64,000 bases of DNA from Actinomarina sp002308095 (GTDB lineage: Bacteria > Actinomycetota > Acidimicrobiia > Actinomarinales > Actinomarinaceae), in assembly GCA_045563135.1 (NCBI GenBank), contig JBJKUL010000001.1:744001-808000 (forward strand), written 5' to 3'. Within the stretch, counting starts at the first letter, position 1. Every line of letters starts with the position of its first letter. Below the pieces are notes generated by a model, which searched no databases, was not told where the DNA came from, and saw nothing but the letters and a program-made list of their open reading frames with translations. The translations under genes were made by a program, and so were the position numbers. This document shows, one piece after another, positions 17,529-27,900 of this stretch.

Positions 17529-18156
17529 AAATATATTTAGATACTCTTTTTTATTCTTAATTCTTTTCATCGGATGCAGCTCAGATGAGGCCGTTGACGA
17601 AACTGATACTACTCAAGATAGTGAAGCTGATATTGTTATTTCTGAAGGTTTAGGAGAAACCGCTGAAGTTTTTGTTTCTAACTGGAATAAGCTAGTCTCA
17701 ACAATTTCAGAAGATGATGAAACAACAGGATTCTTTTCAATAAATCCTGATGAAGTAAAGTGGACAAGCATTGAAAAAGATACTCTATATTACGAATTTG
17801 GAAATACAGAAAATCTTCAATCTGTATTTGTTATCAATTTAAATATAAACAGCGAAAATAATACAGTTAAAGAAATTGAGTTTTTTGCACCAGCCTCAAA
17901 AGACGAAGTGAACTCTCAACAATCAAAACTGTTCTTTCTTCTTGTTATTGCTTTATCAGATGAAACTCTAGACAAAGATGGAAGAGAAAATATCTTAAAC
18001 AATCTTGGACTTTATGATGAAATTAGTAATCCTAAGCAGTTAGCTGGAAGTGTGACAAAAAATAATGTCAGATATATTCTTGAGCCATTAATTGAGAATA
18101 ATTTGTTATTTGGACTTAATTTATATTCAAGTATTCTTGAATCGACAAATGCCTAA
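17521..18156 (+). CDS. Predicted lipoprotein of unknown function
   Basis: A 211-residue protein with a lipoprotein signal peptide. The N-terminus MIKNIFRYSFLFLILFIGC ends in a lipobox (LFIGC, Cys19), followed by a Ser/Asp/Glu-rich linker (SSDEAVDETDTTQDSEAD). The folded part (about 45-205) is acidic and mixed alpha/beta with no motif I recognise. Its stop codon shares bases with the stop of the convergent nfu-like gene. Confidence 0.8.
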   Translation: MIKNIFRYSFLFLILFIGCSSDEAVDETDTTQDSEADIVISEGLGETAEVFVSNWNKLVSTISEDDETTGFFSINPDEVKWTSIEKDTLYYEFGNTENLQSVFVINLNINSENNTVKEIEFFAPASKDEVNSQQSKLFFLLVIALSDETLDKDGRENILNNLGLYDEISNPKQLAGSVTKNNVRYILEPLIENNLLFGLNLYSSILESTNA

Positions 18157-18434
18157 GAAGCTATAACTTCTTCTACGCCAGGTACTTTTTCTTTTAGGAT
18201 TCTCTCTATACCACTTTTTAATGTAGCTATTGAAAGAGGACAGCCAACACATGCTCCTAGCATTTCTATATTTACAACACCATTGTCAACTGATGCAAGT
18301 TTTATATCTCCACCATCAGCTTGAACCGCTGGGCGGATATACTCTATGGTTTCATTCAAAATATCTAAATCTATATCAACCTGCTCTTCTCTATTTTTAA
18401 TAGAAGGGAAATTAATACTTTCGCTGTTATCCAT
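18153..18434 (-). CDS. Nfu/NifU C-terminal-domain Fe-S carrier
   Basis: A 93-residue protein consisting of the Nfu domain that holds a [4Fe-4S] cluster for delivery to target enzymes. It has ETIEYIRPAVQADGGDIKLA followed by the cluster motif CVGCPLS (CxxC) and a final helix ERILKEKVPGVEEV. It lies four bases downstream of murA in the same direction. A stand-alone Nfu_N-like protein is at 722-1021, so the two Nfu halves may be split in this genome. Confidence 0.93.
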   Translation of the reverse strand: MDNSESINFPSIKNREEQVDIDLDILNETIEYIRPAVQADGGDIKLASVDNGVVNIEMLGACVGCPLSIATLKSGIERILKEKVPGVEEVIAS

Positions 18435-18437
18435 GTT

Positions 18438-19694
18438 TTAATTATATTCTATTGCTGCGCCAAGTGAGTCTAATGATGAAACAATATCTTCATATCCTCT
18501 TTCTATATGATCAATCCCCGTAATTTGTGATTTTCCATCAGCTTGAAGAGCAGCAATTATTAAACTTGCCCCGGTCCTTATATCGGTAGAATTTACGGGT
18601 GCCCCGGAAAGATCTTCGACTCCTTTAATCATCGCATGTTGCCACCCAGTTTGAATATTTGCCCCCATGCGCTGAACTTCAGGAATCCATTGGAATCGTT
18701 GATCGTAAACATTCTCAGTAATTATTGAAGTTCCTTGAGCTCTCAATAAAGCTGTTCCAAATATTGGTTGTAAATCAGTAGCTACACCAGGGAATGGAAG
18801 TGTAGATAATTCAATTGACTCATATTTATCAGTAGATTCAATAATTAGTGATTTTTCTTGAATAGTTATATCTAGACCTATTTCAATGAATTTTTTTATC
18901 TCCATAGGAAGGGTATTTGGATCTACACCAAGTATTACTCCAGATCCACGTGTTGCAGCCAATGCTGCTAAATAAGTACCTGCAACAATTCTATCTCCTA
19001 TCACTTCATGATTTGTTGGTTTTAATGACTCAACTCCGGTGATAGTTATTTCACTAGTACCCTCACCTGAAATATCAGCACCCATATTTTTTAACATTCG
19101 AACTATGTCGACTATTTCTGGTTCACGTGCAGCGTTTTCAATAACAGTTTTGCCATCAGCTAATACTGCAGCAAGTAGGGTATTTTCTGTTGCGCCTACT
19201 GATGCATAGGGTAAATTTACCTCAACACCTTTGAGACCATCTGTTTCACCTATTAATACTCCATGTTCAAGGTGAAAATTTGCTCCCATTTTCTCTAAAG
19301 CATCAAGATGCATTTGGACTGGTCTAGGCCCAAGCTGATCACCTCCAGGAAAAGCAATCTTTGCTGTGCCTTTTCGGGCTAATAGTGGTCCTAAGATAAT
19401 TATTGAAGCACGCATTTTCTGTACTAGTTCATAGGGTGCTTCAATACCAATGTTTTCTGGAGAATTAATTTTTAACGTACTTTTTTCAAAAGAGGATGTA
19501 ATTCCAAGACAACTTAACACTTCCTGCATATAAGTCACATCTGTAATATTTGGAACATTAGTTATTTTATAATCGCCAGTAGCAAGAATGGGTAGCACCA
19601 TCTGTTTGAGTACAGCATTTTTAGCACCCTTAATTGCAATTTCACCATTTAATTGATGATTGCCTTCAATTACTATATGTTTTTCCACTATCAT
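18438..19694 (-). CDS. murA: UDP-N-acetylglucosamine 1-carboxyvinyltransferase
   Basis: First committed step of peptidoglycan synthesis: PEP plus UDP-GlcNAc gives enolpyruvyl-UDP-GlcNAc. The fold repeats and KGAKNAVL (Lys22-Asn26) are clear, and the 418 residues are standard. The catalytic loop reads FPGGDQLGPRP, with Asp119 where most MurA have the Cys attacked by fosfomycin. The same Cys-to-Asp change occurs in mycobacterial MurA and is known to give intrinsic fosfomycin resistance while keeping activity. It is divergent from pgl with about 38 bases between starts. Confidence 0.97.
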   Translation of the reverse strand: MIVEKHIVIEGNHQLNGEIAIKGAKNAVLKQMVLPILATGDYKITNVPNITDVTYMQEVLSCLGITSSFEKSTLKINSPENIGIEAPYELVQKMRASIIILGPLLARKGTAKIAFPGGDQLGPRPVQMHLDALEKMGANFHLEHGVLIGETDGLKGVEVNLPYASVGATENTLLAAVLADGKTVIENAAREPEIVDIVRMLKNMGADISGEGTSEITITGVESLKPTNHEVIGDRIVAGTYLAALAATRGSGVILGVDPNTLPMEIKKFIEIGLDITIQEKSLIIESTDKYESIELSTLPFPGVATDLQPIFGTALLRAQGTSIITENVYDQRFQWIPEVQRMGANIQTGWQHAMIKGVEDLSGAPVNSTDIRTGASLIIAALQADGKSQITGIDHIERGYEDIVSSLDSLGAAIEYN

Positions 19695-19732
19695 TGATAT
19701 TACTTAAAGATACAAGTGTAACAATAAATTTT

Positions 19733-20401
19733 ATGTCAGAATCATTAATTATTTACAAAGCAAATGACCATTTAGAGGCTTCTTCCTGCCTAAGTAATTT
19801 AATCATAAGTGACATAACTTCAACAAACCAAAAAACTTATTCGATAGGTCTTTCAGGTGGTAATACTCCAAAAATTGCTTACTCTATGTTAAAAACTGAC
19901 ATACCTGATTTATCAAAAATCATATTTTGGACAGTTGACGAGCGATGGATTTCTGTCGAAGATGAAAACTCTAATCAGAGTATGATAAATAGTATTTTTA
20001 AAGAAACAGATGCACAGATTATGGAATTTGAATATACCCAGGAAAGTGCTGAACGCGATGCATCAACATACTCTAAAAAGCTATCTGATAATATATCACA
20101 ATTTGACACAGCAATATTAGGAGTAGGTGAAGATGGACATATTGCATCACTATTTCCGGGAACTAAAGCATTAGAGAACAACACAGACCTCTATACCTCG
20201 AATGAGGTAAATATTGTGACTAAATGGAGAGCAACAGCTACTTTCAAACTATTAACAGAGGTAACTAAGTTATATCTACTTGTTACAGGAGATAACAAGA
20301 ATCAGATTCTCTCTGAGATTCTAAATAATGGAAGTACTCCCGCAAATGATCTAATCAATAACAGGACTGAAACGTTTCTTATTACAGATCAATCAACATA
20401 A
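19733..20401 (+). CDS. pgl: 6-phosphogluconolactonase
   Basis: Hydrolyses 6-phosphogluconolactone in the oxidative pentose phosphate pathway. Motifs of the DevB/SOL family are SIGLSGGNTPKIAYSML, IIFWTVDERWISVEDENSN and ILGVGEDGHIASLFPGT. I chose the ATG at 19733 (222 residues); the frame stays open back to 19634, but those 33 codons lie inside the divergent murA gene and do not resemble the family. No zwf or gnd is in the window. Confidence 0.92.
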   Translation: MSESLIIYKANDHLEASSCLSNLIISDITSTNQKTYSIGLSGGNTPKIAYSMLKTDIPDLSKIIFWTVDERWISVEDENSNQSMINSIFKETDAQIMEFEYTQESAERDASTYSKKLSDNISQFDTAILGVGEDGHIASLFPGTKALENNTDLYTSNEVNIVTKWRATATFKLLTEVTKLYLLVTGDNKNQILSEILNNGSTPANDLINNRTETFLITDQST

Positions 20402-20448
20402 AGTCATATAAACTCTAGCTATAAATACAAGTTAGGTATTCTGTCGAG

Positions 20449-21303
20449 ATGTCAACGAAAAACTATTTTCAAATGTTGCTTACCTCTGCTTTATGGGGTT
20501 CATCTTTTCTATTAATGAAATACGCTCTAAATGAATTAGATCCATTTCAAATTGCATTTTATAGAATTTTTATTGGCATGACATTTATAAACATATTAAA
20601 AATTGAAAAAATTAAAATTTCAAAAAAAGACCATGGACTTATTTCGTTAGTCGGATTTTTATGGATGTCTCTTCCGTTTTACTTATTTGCTGAGTCAGAG
20701 CAAACTATAACTTCAAGCTTGGCAGGACTGGTTAATGGCTCAACTCCTATCTTTATTAGTCTTTTTGCTGTATTGTTTTTTAAACAAAAAATATCCAATA
20801 TAAAAAAAATATATCTCACAACAGGATTTGCTGGAATATATATTCTTTCATTTGGTTTTAAAGCTGCCGATGTTTACTTAAGTAAAGGCTTGCTTCTTGC
20901 ACTTCTAGCTTCAATTAGTTATGGATTTGCGGCTAACTTTGTACAACCACTTATTAGTACTTATGGAGCATTAGTTACTCTGCGCATGGCATTGAGATAT
21001 GCATCTGTATTTTCTTTTATTCTTTTTATAGTTAATAGTGAGTTTTTAATGCCTACCCCTGGAGGCTCCTTAATTTACATGCTTATTTTAGGTATAGGAG
21101 GAAGTGGAATTGCATTTCTTTCTTTCTATAGTTTGATTGACGATGTTGGGGCAATTTTTGGATCTATCACCGTTTATATAATTCCAATTTTTTCAGTTAT
21201 TTTTGGTTACATATTTCTGCAAGAAACAACTACCATCTCACAGATTTCTGGAGTGTCTTTGATCATCTCTTCTGCGTATTTGTTTACAAAGACGGTGGAT
21301 TAG
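20449..21303 (+). CDS. EamA/DMT-superfamily transporter
   Basis: A 284-residue membrane protein with about ten hydrophobic helices in two related halves, each an EamA domain (first half LLTSALWGSSFLLMKYALNE; second half from about residue 145). These are drug/metabolite transporters, often amino-acid or nucleoside exporters; the substrate is not readable. The last 20 bases overlap the convergent thioesterase gene. Confidence 0.88.
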   Translation: MSTKNYFQMLLTSALWGSSFLLMKYALNELDPFQIAFYRIFIGMTFINILKIEKIKISKKDHGLISLVGFLWMSLPFYLFAESEQTITSSLAGLVNGSTPIFISLFAVLFFKQKISNIKKIYLTTGFAGIYILSFGFKAADVYLSKGLLLALLASISYGFAANFVQPLISTYGALVTLRMALRYASVFSFILFIVNSEFLMPTPGGSLIYMLILGIGGSGIAFLSFYSLIDDVGAIFGSITVYIIPIFSVIFGYIFLQETTTISQISGVSLIISSAYLFTKTVD

Positions 21304-21700
21304 ATTTAGGGGTAACGAACAAAGCTTCAGCAATTGCTGCTATGTTCCCATCATCTAGAAAAAGTTCAGCTTTATAGATAGTTCCCTTTTCACTTATCGA
21401 GTCTCTCCATGCCTTTACATGAACGTATTCTGTTGAGTTGTTTACAGGTTTAATATATTTTGCTGAAAAGGTTTTAGTTACAACCATCTCTCCTAAAAGA
21501 AAACTCAGTGGTCCCATTGTGCAATCCATAAAAGAATCAACGATTCCACCTAGAGTTGTGTTCATTGGGTTAAAATATTTTTCCTGTATTGGATATTTGC
21601 ATTCTAGATATTCTTCATTGTCATTAAAATTAATGAACTCGCCTTTAAGTTCCTTATAAATGTTTGGTACAGGTAAATTGCCCCATGTTGTATCTGACAT
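21284..21700 (-). CDS. PaaI-like hotdog-fold thioesterase
   Basis: A 138-residue protein with the PaaI/4HBT pattern: FNPMNTTLGGIVDSFMDCTMG (a helix with the catalytic-type Asp), then TKTFSAKYIKPVN and AIAEALFVTP as core beta strands. It probably hydrolyses an acyl-CoA. It is convergent with the DMT transporter and overlaps its end by 20 bases, and lies about 40 bases downstream of the pseudo-ALDH/ALDH/deoC block's start side without clear coupling. Confidence 0.8.
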   Translation of the reverse strand: MSDTTWGNLPVPNIYKELKGEFINFNDNEEYLECKYPIQEKYFNPMNTTLGGIVDSFMDCTMGPLSFLLGEMVVTKTFSAKYIKPVNNSTEYVHVKAWRDSISEKGTIYKAELFLDDGNIAAIAEALFVTPKSNPPSL

Positions 21701-21741
21701 AGAAAAATATTAACAGTATTTTAAATTTAGATTTGGTGCGG

Positions 21742-22569
21742 CTATCTACCCTTAGGGTGCCAGACAGTCTTTGTTTCAATGAAGGGTAGCAAAGATTCTA
21801 ATCCAGAAACAGGAGGATTAATAAAGATTCGCTTTAATGACTTTGATGCATTTTCTCTGATGATTTTTTTATCTGTGGATGGAAGTTGTTTATAAATAGC
21901 CATTGCATTGATTTCAACGTGGTTGCTAACATCATCAATAATCTGATCAAATTTTCCAGACAAAATATTCAGGGCTCCAGCTGGTAAATCTGAATTATTA
22001 ATATCTTCAGCTAATTTAAGAGCCATTATAGAGTTATCTCCATTGAAGCTAATTACTGAACAACCTGTTACAAGAGAAGGTAATATATTTAGCAATAATT
22101 GATTTAAAGAATTTTCATCTGAATTCAACGTGAATACAATTCCTAAAGACTCTTGATGAGAAATATTAAAATACTCTCCTGCCACAGGATTTAAATTACC
22201 AGTCATCTGTTCCCACTTATCTGCAATACCTGCGTACCAAATTAATGAATCCAATGCTTGTTTTGTATCCTCTTTTGCTTTTGATTTAGATAATCCTGAG
22301 TCTTCTAATATTTGTTGATAAGTCTCAATATTACCCTCAAGCATCTCTGACAATCTATACAAAACTTGTGTTCGGTTATAGGGAGTTAATTTTTGCCACT
22401 CTGTAAAACCTTTCTTTGCAGCAACTACTGCATCTCTAACATCCTTTCTAGACGTTAAAGGTACTTCATAAAACTCACTTTTAAGTGCAATCCTAAATGT
22501 CTTACCTGATTCAGACCTCAAGTATTTTCCACCAACATAATTTTTGTATGTTTTTTTTATCTCATTCAT
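21742..22569 (-). CDS. Aldehyde dehydrogenase-like protein lacking the catalytic domain (ALDH16 C-terminal-like)
   Basis: 275 residues resembling the N-terminal part of the ALDH fold: NYVGGKYLRSESGKTFR, AVVAAKKGFTEWQKLTPYNR, LPAGALNILSG. It ends before the region that would hold the catalytic Cys and the LELGG Glu, and the nucleotide-binding loops are degenerate. No frameshift is apparent and its start overlaps the active ALDH gene by four bases, so it is not simple decay. ALDH16 proteins have an active ALDH domain followed by a shortened pseudo-ALDH domain of similar size. This could be the split form, giving a two-subunit complex; that is inference. Confidence 0.8.
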   Translation of the reverse strand: MNEIKKTYKNYVGGKYLRSESGKTFRIALKSEFYEVPLTSRKDVRDAVVAAKKGFTEWQKLTPYNRTQVLYRLSEMLEGNIETYQQILEDSGLSKSKAKEDTKQALDSLIWYAGIADKWEQMTGNLNPVAGEYFNISHQESLGIVFTLNSDENSLNQLLLNILPSLVTGCSVISFNGDNSIMALKLAEDINNSDLPAGALNILSGKFDQIIDDVSNHVEINAMAIYKQLPSTDKKIIRENASKSLKRIFINPPVSGLESLLPFIETKTVWHPKGR

Positions 22570-24005
22570 GATTGAACCTTTAAATACGAAAGAAGGCCAT
22601 GCCTTCCTCCCTCTCTACCGAATCCTGACTCTTTATAACCCCCAAATGGTGATGAAGGGTCGAATTTATTGAACGTATTAGCCCAAATTACACCAGCTTG
22701 AAGTCTGTCTGCTGCCCATAAGATTTTTGACCCTTTTTCAGTCCATATACCTGCTGAAAGTCCATATTCTGTATTGTTAGAAATTTCAATAGCTTCTTCA
22801 GGAGTTCTAAAAGTTAGAGTAGTTAATACTGGTCCAAATATTTCCTCTCTTGAAATCTTATATGATGGTTGTGCGTTGGTAAACAATGTTGGTCTAAACC
22901 AGTATCCATCTGTAGGTAGGTCACAATCTGTTTGAAATATGCTTCCTCCTTCTGCTATTCCTTCATTAACTAGCGAAGAAATTTTATCTAATTGCTCTTT
23001 TGAGTTTATTGCACCAATATCTGTATTTTTATCTAAAGGATTCCCAACTCGTAAAGACTGCATTCTCTTTTCTAGCTTTGACACAAACTCATCGTGAATA
23101 TCTTCTTGTAAAACTAATCTTGAACCAGCACAACATACATGTCCTTGATTAAAAAATATCCCATTGACTACACCTTCTACTGCCTGATCTATAGCTGCAT
23201 CGTTAAAAACTATGTTTGCTGCTTTTCCGCCTAATTCTAAAGTAAGTCCTATATCTCGGTCTGCTGTTTCATTTTGAATATATTTTCCTACTGCTGTTGA
23301 TCCAGTAAATGCAATTTTAGAAACATCAGGATGCTGGACTAACGCTGCTCCTGTTGTTCCATCACCAGTAACAAGATTAAAAACTCCTGGTGGAAGTCCA
23401 ACCTCTTGGCAAAGTTCAGCAAAAAGTAATGCTGTGAGTGGTGTACTTTCCGCTGGCTTTAATATGACGACATTTCCAGTTGCTAATGCTGGAGCAACTT
23501 TCCAAGAAAGCATAAGTAAAGGAAAGTTCCATGGGATTATTTGTCCAACAATTCCGTAAGGTTTTAATCCTTTTGTGTTCCAAGATATATCTAATTTATC
23601 TGCCCAACCAGCGAAATAAAAGAAATTTGCTGCAACCTGAGGTAAATCGAAATCACGCGATTCTTTTATTGGCTTTCCCCCATCTAAGCTTTCTAAAACC
23701 GCAAATTCTCGTGATCTCTCTTGGATTAATCTTGCAAGTTTAAATAAGTATTTTGCGCGTTGGGTACCAGATAATTTTGACCATACTTTTAAACCACTTT
23801 TTGCAGACTCTACAGCGGAATCAATATCAGATTGATTTCCTAATGCTACTGATGAAAGCACTTCTTCAGTAGAGGGAGAAATAGTTTTAAGATATTTTTT
23901 TGAATTTGGTGATTGAAACTGACCGTCAAAAAAGATTCCATATTTTTTTTCAATACTAACGATAGAACTGGATTCAATAGATTCTGCGTATTCCCAAGTA
24001 TTCAT
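22566..24005 (-). CDS. Aldehyde dehydrogenase, catalytic subunit
   Basis: NAD(P)-dependent oxidation of an aldehyde to its acid. The 479 residues are full length, with the cofactor region IIPWNFPLLML...ILKPAESTPL, FTGSTAVGKYIQ, the general-base Glu257 in LELGGKAA and the catalytic Cys291 in FNQGHVCCAGSR. It sits between deoC (three-base gap) and the pseudo-ALDH (four-base overlap). With deoC making acetaldehyde and glyceraldehyde 3-phosphate, oxidation of a deoxynucleoside-derived aldehyde is plausible. Confidence 0.93.
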   Translation of the reverse strand: MNTWEYAESIESSSIVSIEKKYGIFFDGQFQSPNSKKYLKTISPSTEEVLSSVALGNQSDIDSAVESAKSGLKVWSKLSGTQRAKYLFKLARLIQERSREFAVLESLDGGKPIKESRDFDLPQVAANFFYFAGWADKLDISWNTKGLKPYGIVGQIIPWNFPLLMLSWKVAPALATGNVVILKPAESTPLTALLFAELCQEVGLPPGVFNLVTGDGTTGAALVQHPDVSKIAFTGSTAVGKYIQNETADRDIGLTLELGGKAANIVFNDAAIDQAVEGVVNGIFFNQGHVCCAGSRLVLQEDIHDEFVSKLEKRMQSLRVGNPLDKNTDIGAINSKEQLDKISSLVNEGIAEGGSIFQTDCDLPTDGYWFRPTLFTNAQPSYKISREEIFGPVLTTLTFRTPEEAIEISNNTEYGLSAGIWTEKGSKILWAADRLQAGVIWANTFNKFDPSSPFGGYKESGFGREGGRHGLLSYLKVQS

Positions 24006-24008
24006 AAT

Positions 24009-24947
24009 TTATCCTCTTGGAAAATAGTAGCCCGACTGGTAGGCATTGGTTTTTAATTTTTTAATTTGTTTCAAAACATCATCTACGAGACTTGATGCAC
24101 CAAATCTAAAATAGTCTGGATTTAGCCAGTCACTTCCAAGTTCCTCATTTACAATTACTAAATATCTTATGGCATCCTTAGAATCTCTTATACCACCTGC
24201 TACTTTAATTCCAGCTTTAAATCCAGTTACCTCTTTATAATCCCATACAGATTTTGCCATTAGGTAGCATGCTTCTCTTGATGATCCATCAGAAATTTTA
24301 CCAGTTGATGTTTTTATAAAATCAGAACCTGCGGCTAGTGAAATTAGACTTGCTTTCTTGATATTTTCATAAGTTCTAAGCTCTCCGACCTCTAATATTG
24401 TTTTTAAATGCACAGAAGAACATACCTCTTTTAAAGCAACAATTTCGTCATACATTTTCCTATAATCACCTTCAAAAAATGCTTTTCTGTTAATCACAAT
24501 ATCAATCTCATCAGCACCCTGATCAATTGCAAATTGAGTATCTAGAATCTTAGACTCGAGTGGAGCCTGACCACTTGGAAAATAAGATGAAACCGAAGCC
24601 ACTTTAACATTTGAGTTTTTGGTCATTTCTTTTGCTTTTGAAACTAATGCTGGGTAAACACATACTGCCGCAACACTAGGAACCTCTATATTGCTAGGGT
24701 CAGGTCTTATCGCTTTTGCTGTCATCTGACCAATCTTGCCTTCAGTGTCTTCTCCTTCAAGTGTTGTAAGGTCACACATCGTAACAATATAATTTAATGC
24801 CTGAAGCTTTGAGTCTTTTTTAATACTCCTAGTAGCTAGTGAAGCAACTCTTTCTTTGAGGCCAACCTCATCAACTCTTAAATTATCTATCAATTCGACA
24901 GTATCTGACCAGCTAAGAGTATTTTTTGTTTCTTTTGTTAAAGACAT
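24009..24947 (-). CDS. deoC: Deoxyribose-phosphate aldolase
   Basis: Splits 2-deoxyribose 5-phosphate into acetaldehyde and glyceraldehyde 3-phosphate. The TIM-barrel core shows VCVYPALVSKA, VASVSSYFPSGQ, ADEIDIVINRKAF, LKTILEVGEL and the Schiff-base region SDFIKTSTGK. At 312 residues it is about 90 longer than E. coli DeoC, with an N-terminal extension like the longer animal and actinobacterial form. First gene of the deoC-ALDH-pseudoALDH block. Confidence 0.94.
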   Translation of the reverse strand: MSLTKETKNTLSWSDTVELIDNLRVDEVGLKERVASLATRSIKKDSKLQALNYIVTMCDLTTLEGEDTEGKIGQMTAKAIRPDPSNIEVPSVAAVCVYPALVSKAKEMTKNSNVKVASVSSYFPSGQAPLESKILDTQFAIDQGADEIDIVINRKAFFEGDYRKMYDEIVALKEVCSSVHLKTILEVGELRTYENIKKASLISLAAGSDFIKTSTGKISDGSSREACYLMAKSVWDYKEVTGFKAGIKVAGGIRDSKDAIRYLVIVNEELGSDWLNPDYFRFGASSLVDDVLKQIKKLKTNAYQSGYYFPRG

Positions 24948-24990
24948 AATTCTATGGTAAATGAAGATGTTATTTTTTAACAGAGAAAAT

Positions 24991-27900
24991 TTAATCTAAA
25001 GCAGAAATTTTATTTTTTAATGAAATTTGTTTTTTATCACTGATCTCTGCGATTCCACCAAAAACAGTAAAGATCTTATGCCAGGCATCCTCTTTGCTTA
25101 GTAATTTAGTAGCTAGTTCAGATCCTGTCTGACTTACATGCTTTTCTAGTAATGTTTTAAGGTCTAGGCTGTCAATTTCATTTAAATCGTGAGAACTCGG
25201 AGCAGACTCTGAAATATATTGATCAAAGCTTTTTTGTGTATTTAACACAATGACTTTTCCACCTGTCATACCTGCAGCGAAGTTGAAACCAATTTCACCA
25301 AGAATTACAAGTGTTCCACCTGTCATGTATTCAGCTGCATGTGCACTACAACCCTCAACAACTGCAATTGCTCCACTATTACGTACTCCAAATCTTTGTC
25401 CAACTCGTCCTGAAATAAATAACTGGCCACCAGTTGCCCCATACAAAATTGCATTTCCTGCAGCATGGTATGCACCTTGCATCTTCTTCCCTTGTGGAAT
25501 TATTGTAATGCTACCCCCACCCATGCCTTTCCCGACATAGTCGTTAGCACTACCAGTAAGTTTTAAGTTGATTCCATCTCTAATAAAAGCCCCAAAACTC
25601 TGACCAGCGGAACCGGATAAACTTATGAGAGAGGGGTTCTCTTTAAGTTTTTGACTTAATTTATTAATAGATATTTCACCAGACAATCTTGCGCCTATGC
25701 TTCTATCTTCATTTGAAATTGGATATTGCAAAAATGAAGACTTGTTAGCATTTAATGACTTTACTACTTCAGATGTTATTCTTCTTGAAAGACGTCCTTC
25801 ATCGTGTTTTATAAATCCAGGATGTTTTTTTTCAGGCACAGCATTTACGAGAAGCTTGTGCAAACTACTAGGAAGGTTGTTGTCTAATACTTTAAGTCCC
25901 AATAAATCAGCATGTCCAATTAAATCCTCCAACTCTGAAACATTGAATATCTGTAAATATTCTTGCACGTCTTCTGCAAGAAACTGAAATAACTGCATAA
26001 CCTGCTCAGGTGCACCTGTGAACTTAGCCCTTAAATTTTCATCTTGTGTTGCAATGCCAACAGGACATGTATTTTCATGACACTGTCTGACCATTTTGCA
26101 ACCTAAAGCTAACAAAGGCAGTGTTCCAAAACCAAATCTATCTGCCCCCAAGGTTGCTGCAATTACAACATCTTTTGCCGATCTAAGCCCTCCGTCGACT
26201 TCTAATAGAACTTTCTCTCTCATGTTATTCATAACTAAAGCCTGATGTGTCTCACTGAGTCCTAGTTCCCAAGGAGAGCCTGCGTGTTTTATACTCGTCC
26301 ATGGACTAGCACCGGTTCCGCCATCACTTCCTGCGATGGTTATGACGTCTGCCCCTGCTTTTGCAACGCCTACTGCAATTGTCCCAACACCCGGTTCCGA
26401 AACTAATTTAACATTTACGGGATTATTCGGATTAAAAGTCTTAAGGTCATATATAAGTTGAGCTAAATCCTCAATTGAGTAAATATCATGATGTGGAGGT
26501 GGTGATATTAAGGTAATACCCTCATTTGTGTGTCTCAATTTTGCAATATGTGAATCAACTTTGAAACCAGGAAGCTGACCACCCTCTCCGGGTTTAGAGC
26601 CTTGTGCCATTTTAATTTGGAATTCTTCTGCTGATGCAAGGTAATCTGGAGTTACACCAAATCGACCTGAAGCAATTTGCTTTATCTTAGAATTCTTTTC
26701 AGTGTTATAACGTAATGGATCTTCTCCACCTTCACCCGAACCAGATTTGGCACCTAATCTATTCATAGCTATTGCTAATGCTTGGTGTGCTTCTTCAGAT
26801 AGCGCACCAAGAGACATCGAACTGACGGTAAACTTTTTATAGATTGATTCAATTGAAGGAGCGTTATTTTGATTATCAAAACCTTGGGAAGTGTCAGGTA
26901 ATGTAAATAGATCTCTTATTTGAACATCTGCTCTATTTTCTAGGGTCTCTAAATACTCAGACCACATCTCTCTATCTCCTGACCTAACAGCTTTTTGTAA
27001 CTTTAAAACTGTAGCTGGAGAAGTGATATGGGGTTCAGCATTCTTTTTATATTTATAGAATCCACCCAAGTTCTCCGATGATTCATCTGAATATATCTTT
27101 AGATTTTCTTGTATGGCCTTAAAGCCAATTCCCTCTGTTCGGCTTTTTGAATATTTAAAAGCACTCATAATAACTTCTTCATCAAGTCCAATTATTTCAA
27201 AGAGTTCAGAGCCCCTATATGAAGAGACTGTACAAATTCCCATTTTTGACATTATTTTTAAAAGTCCTTTATTTAATGTCTTTGTATAGTTTTCCTGTGC
27301 TTCTGCGATAGAAAGTTCTATGTTCTCTTCTGACGCCACAAGTTTTCGAACATTCTCTAATGCTAGGTATGGCCAGACAGCTGATACACCGTATGATATA
27401 TGACATGCTAAATCATGAGAGTCTCTTATCTCCCCAGAGGCAACTATTAAAGAGGCTTTTAATCTAATTCCATTTTCAATTAAAAAGTGATGTAAGGTAC
27501 CGGTAACTAATAATGAAGGAATAATGCTTTCTCCAATTTTGACATCTCTATCCGATAAAATTATTAAAGATTTTTTCTTGTTTTCAATTGAATCTTTTAC
27601 TTTTACACATATATCTCTTAAAGCAGTTTGAAGATCTTTTTCCTCTTTATTGAAACAAAAACTGATTACTTCCGATTTTTTTCCTAAAAATTCATTGGAT
27701 ACTAATTTATCGTAAGTTCCACCATTCAGAATTGGGCTTTTTAAAGTCACAAGATTTGCTTGTTGGGAAGTTTCTTTAAGAATTGAACCCCTTTTACCTA
27801 GGTAAGTTTTTGTGGACATAACAAATCTTTCCCGTATCGGATCAATTGGTGGATTAGTAACTTGTGCGAAAAGCTGATGAAAAAATCGACTTAACCTTGG

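Noticed and set aside
19634..19732. Longer start for pgl
   Set aside because: These codons lie within the divergent murA gene and do not resemble the lactonase N-terminus; MSESL at 19733 fits.
21742..22569. Short ALDH as a pseudogene
   Set aside because: The frame is intact, coupled to the active ALDH, and the missing part matches the normal end of ALDH16-type second domains.
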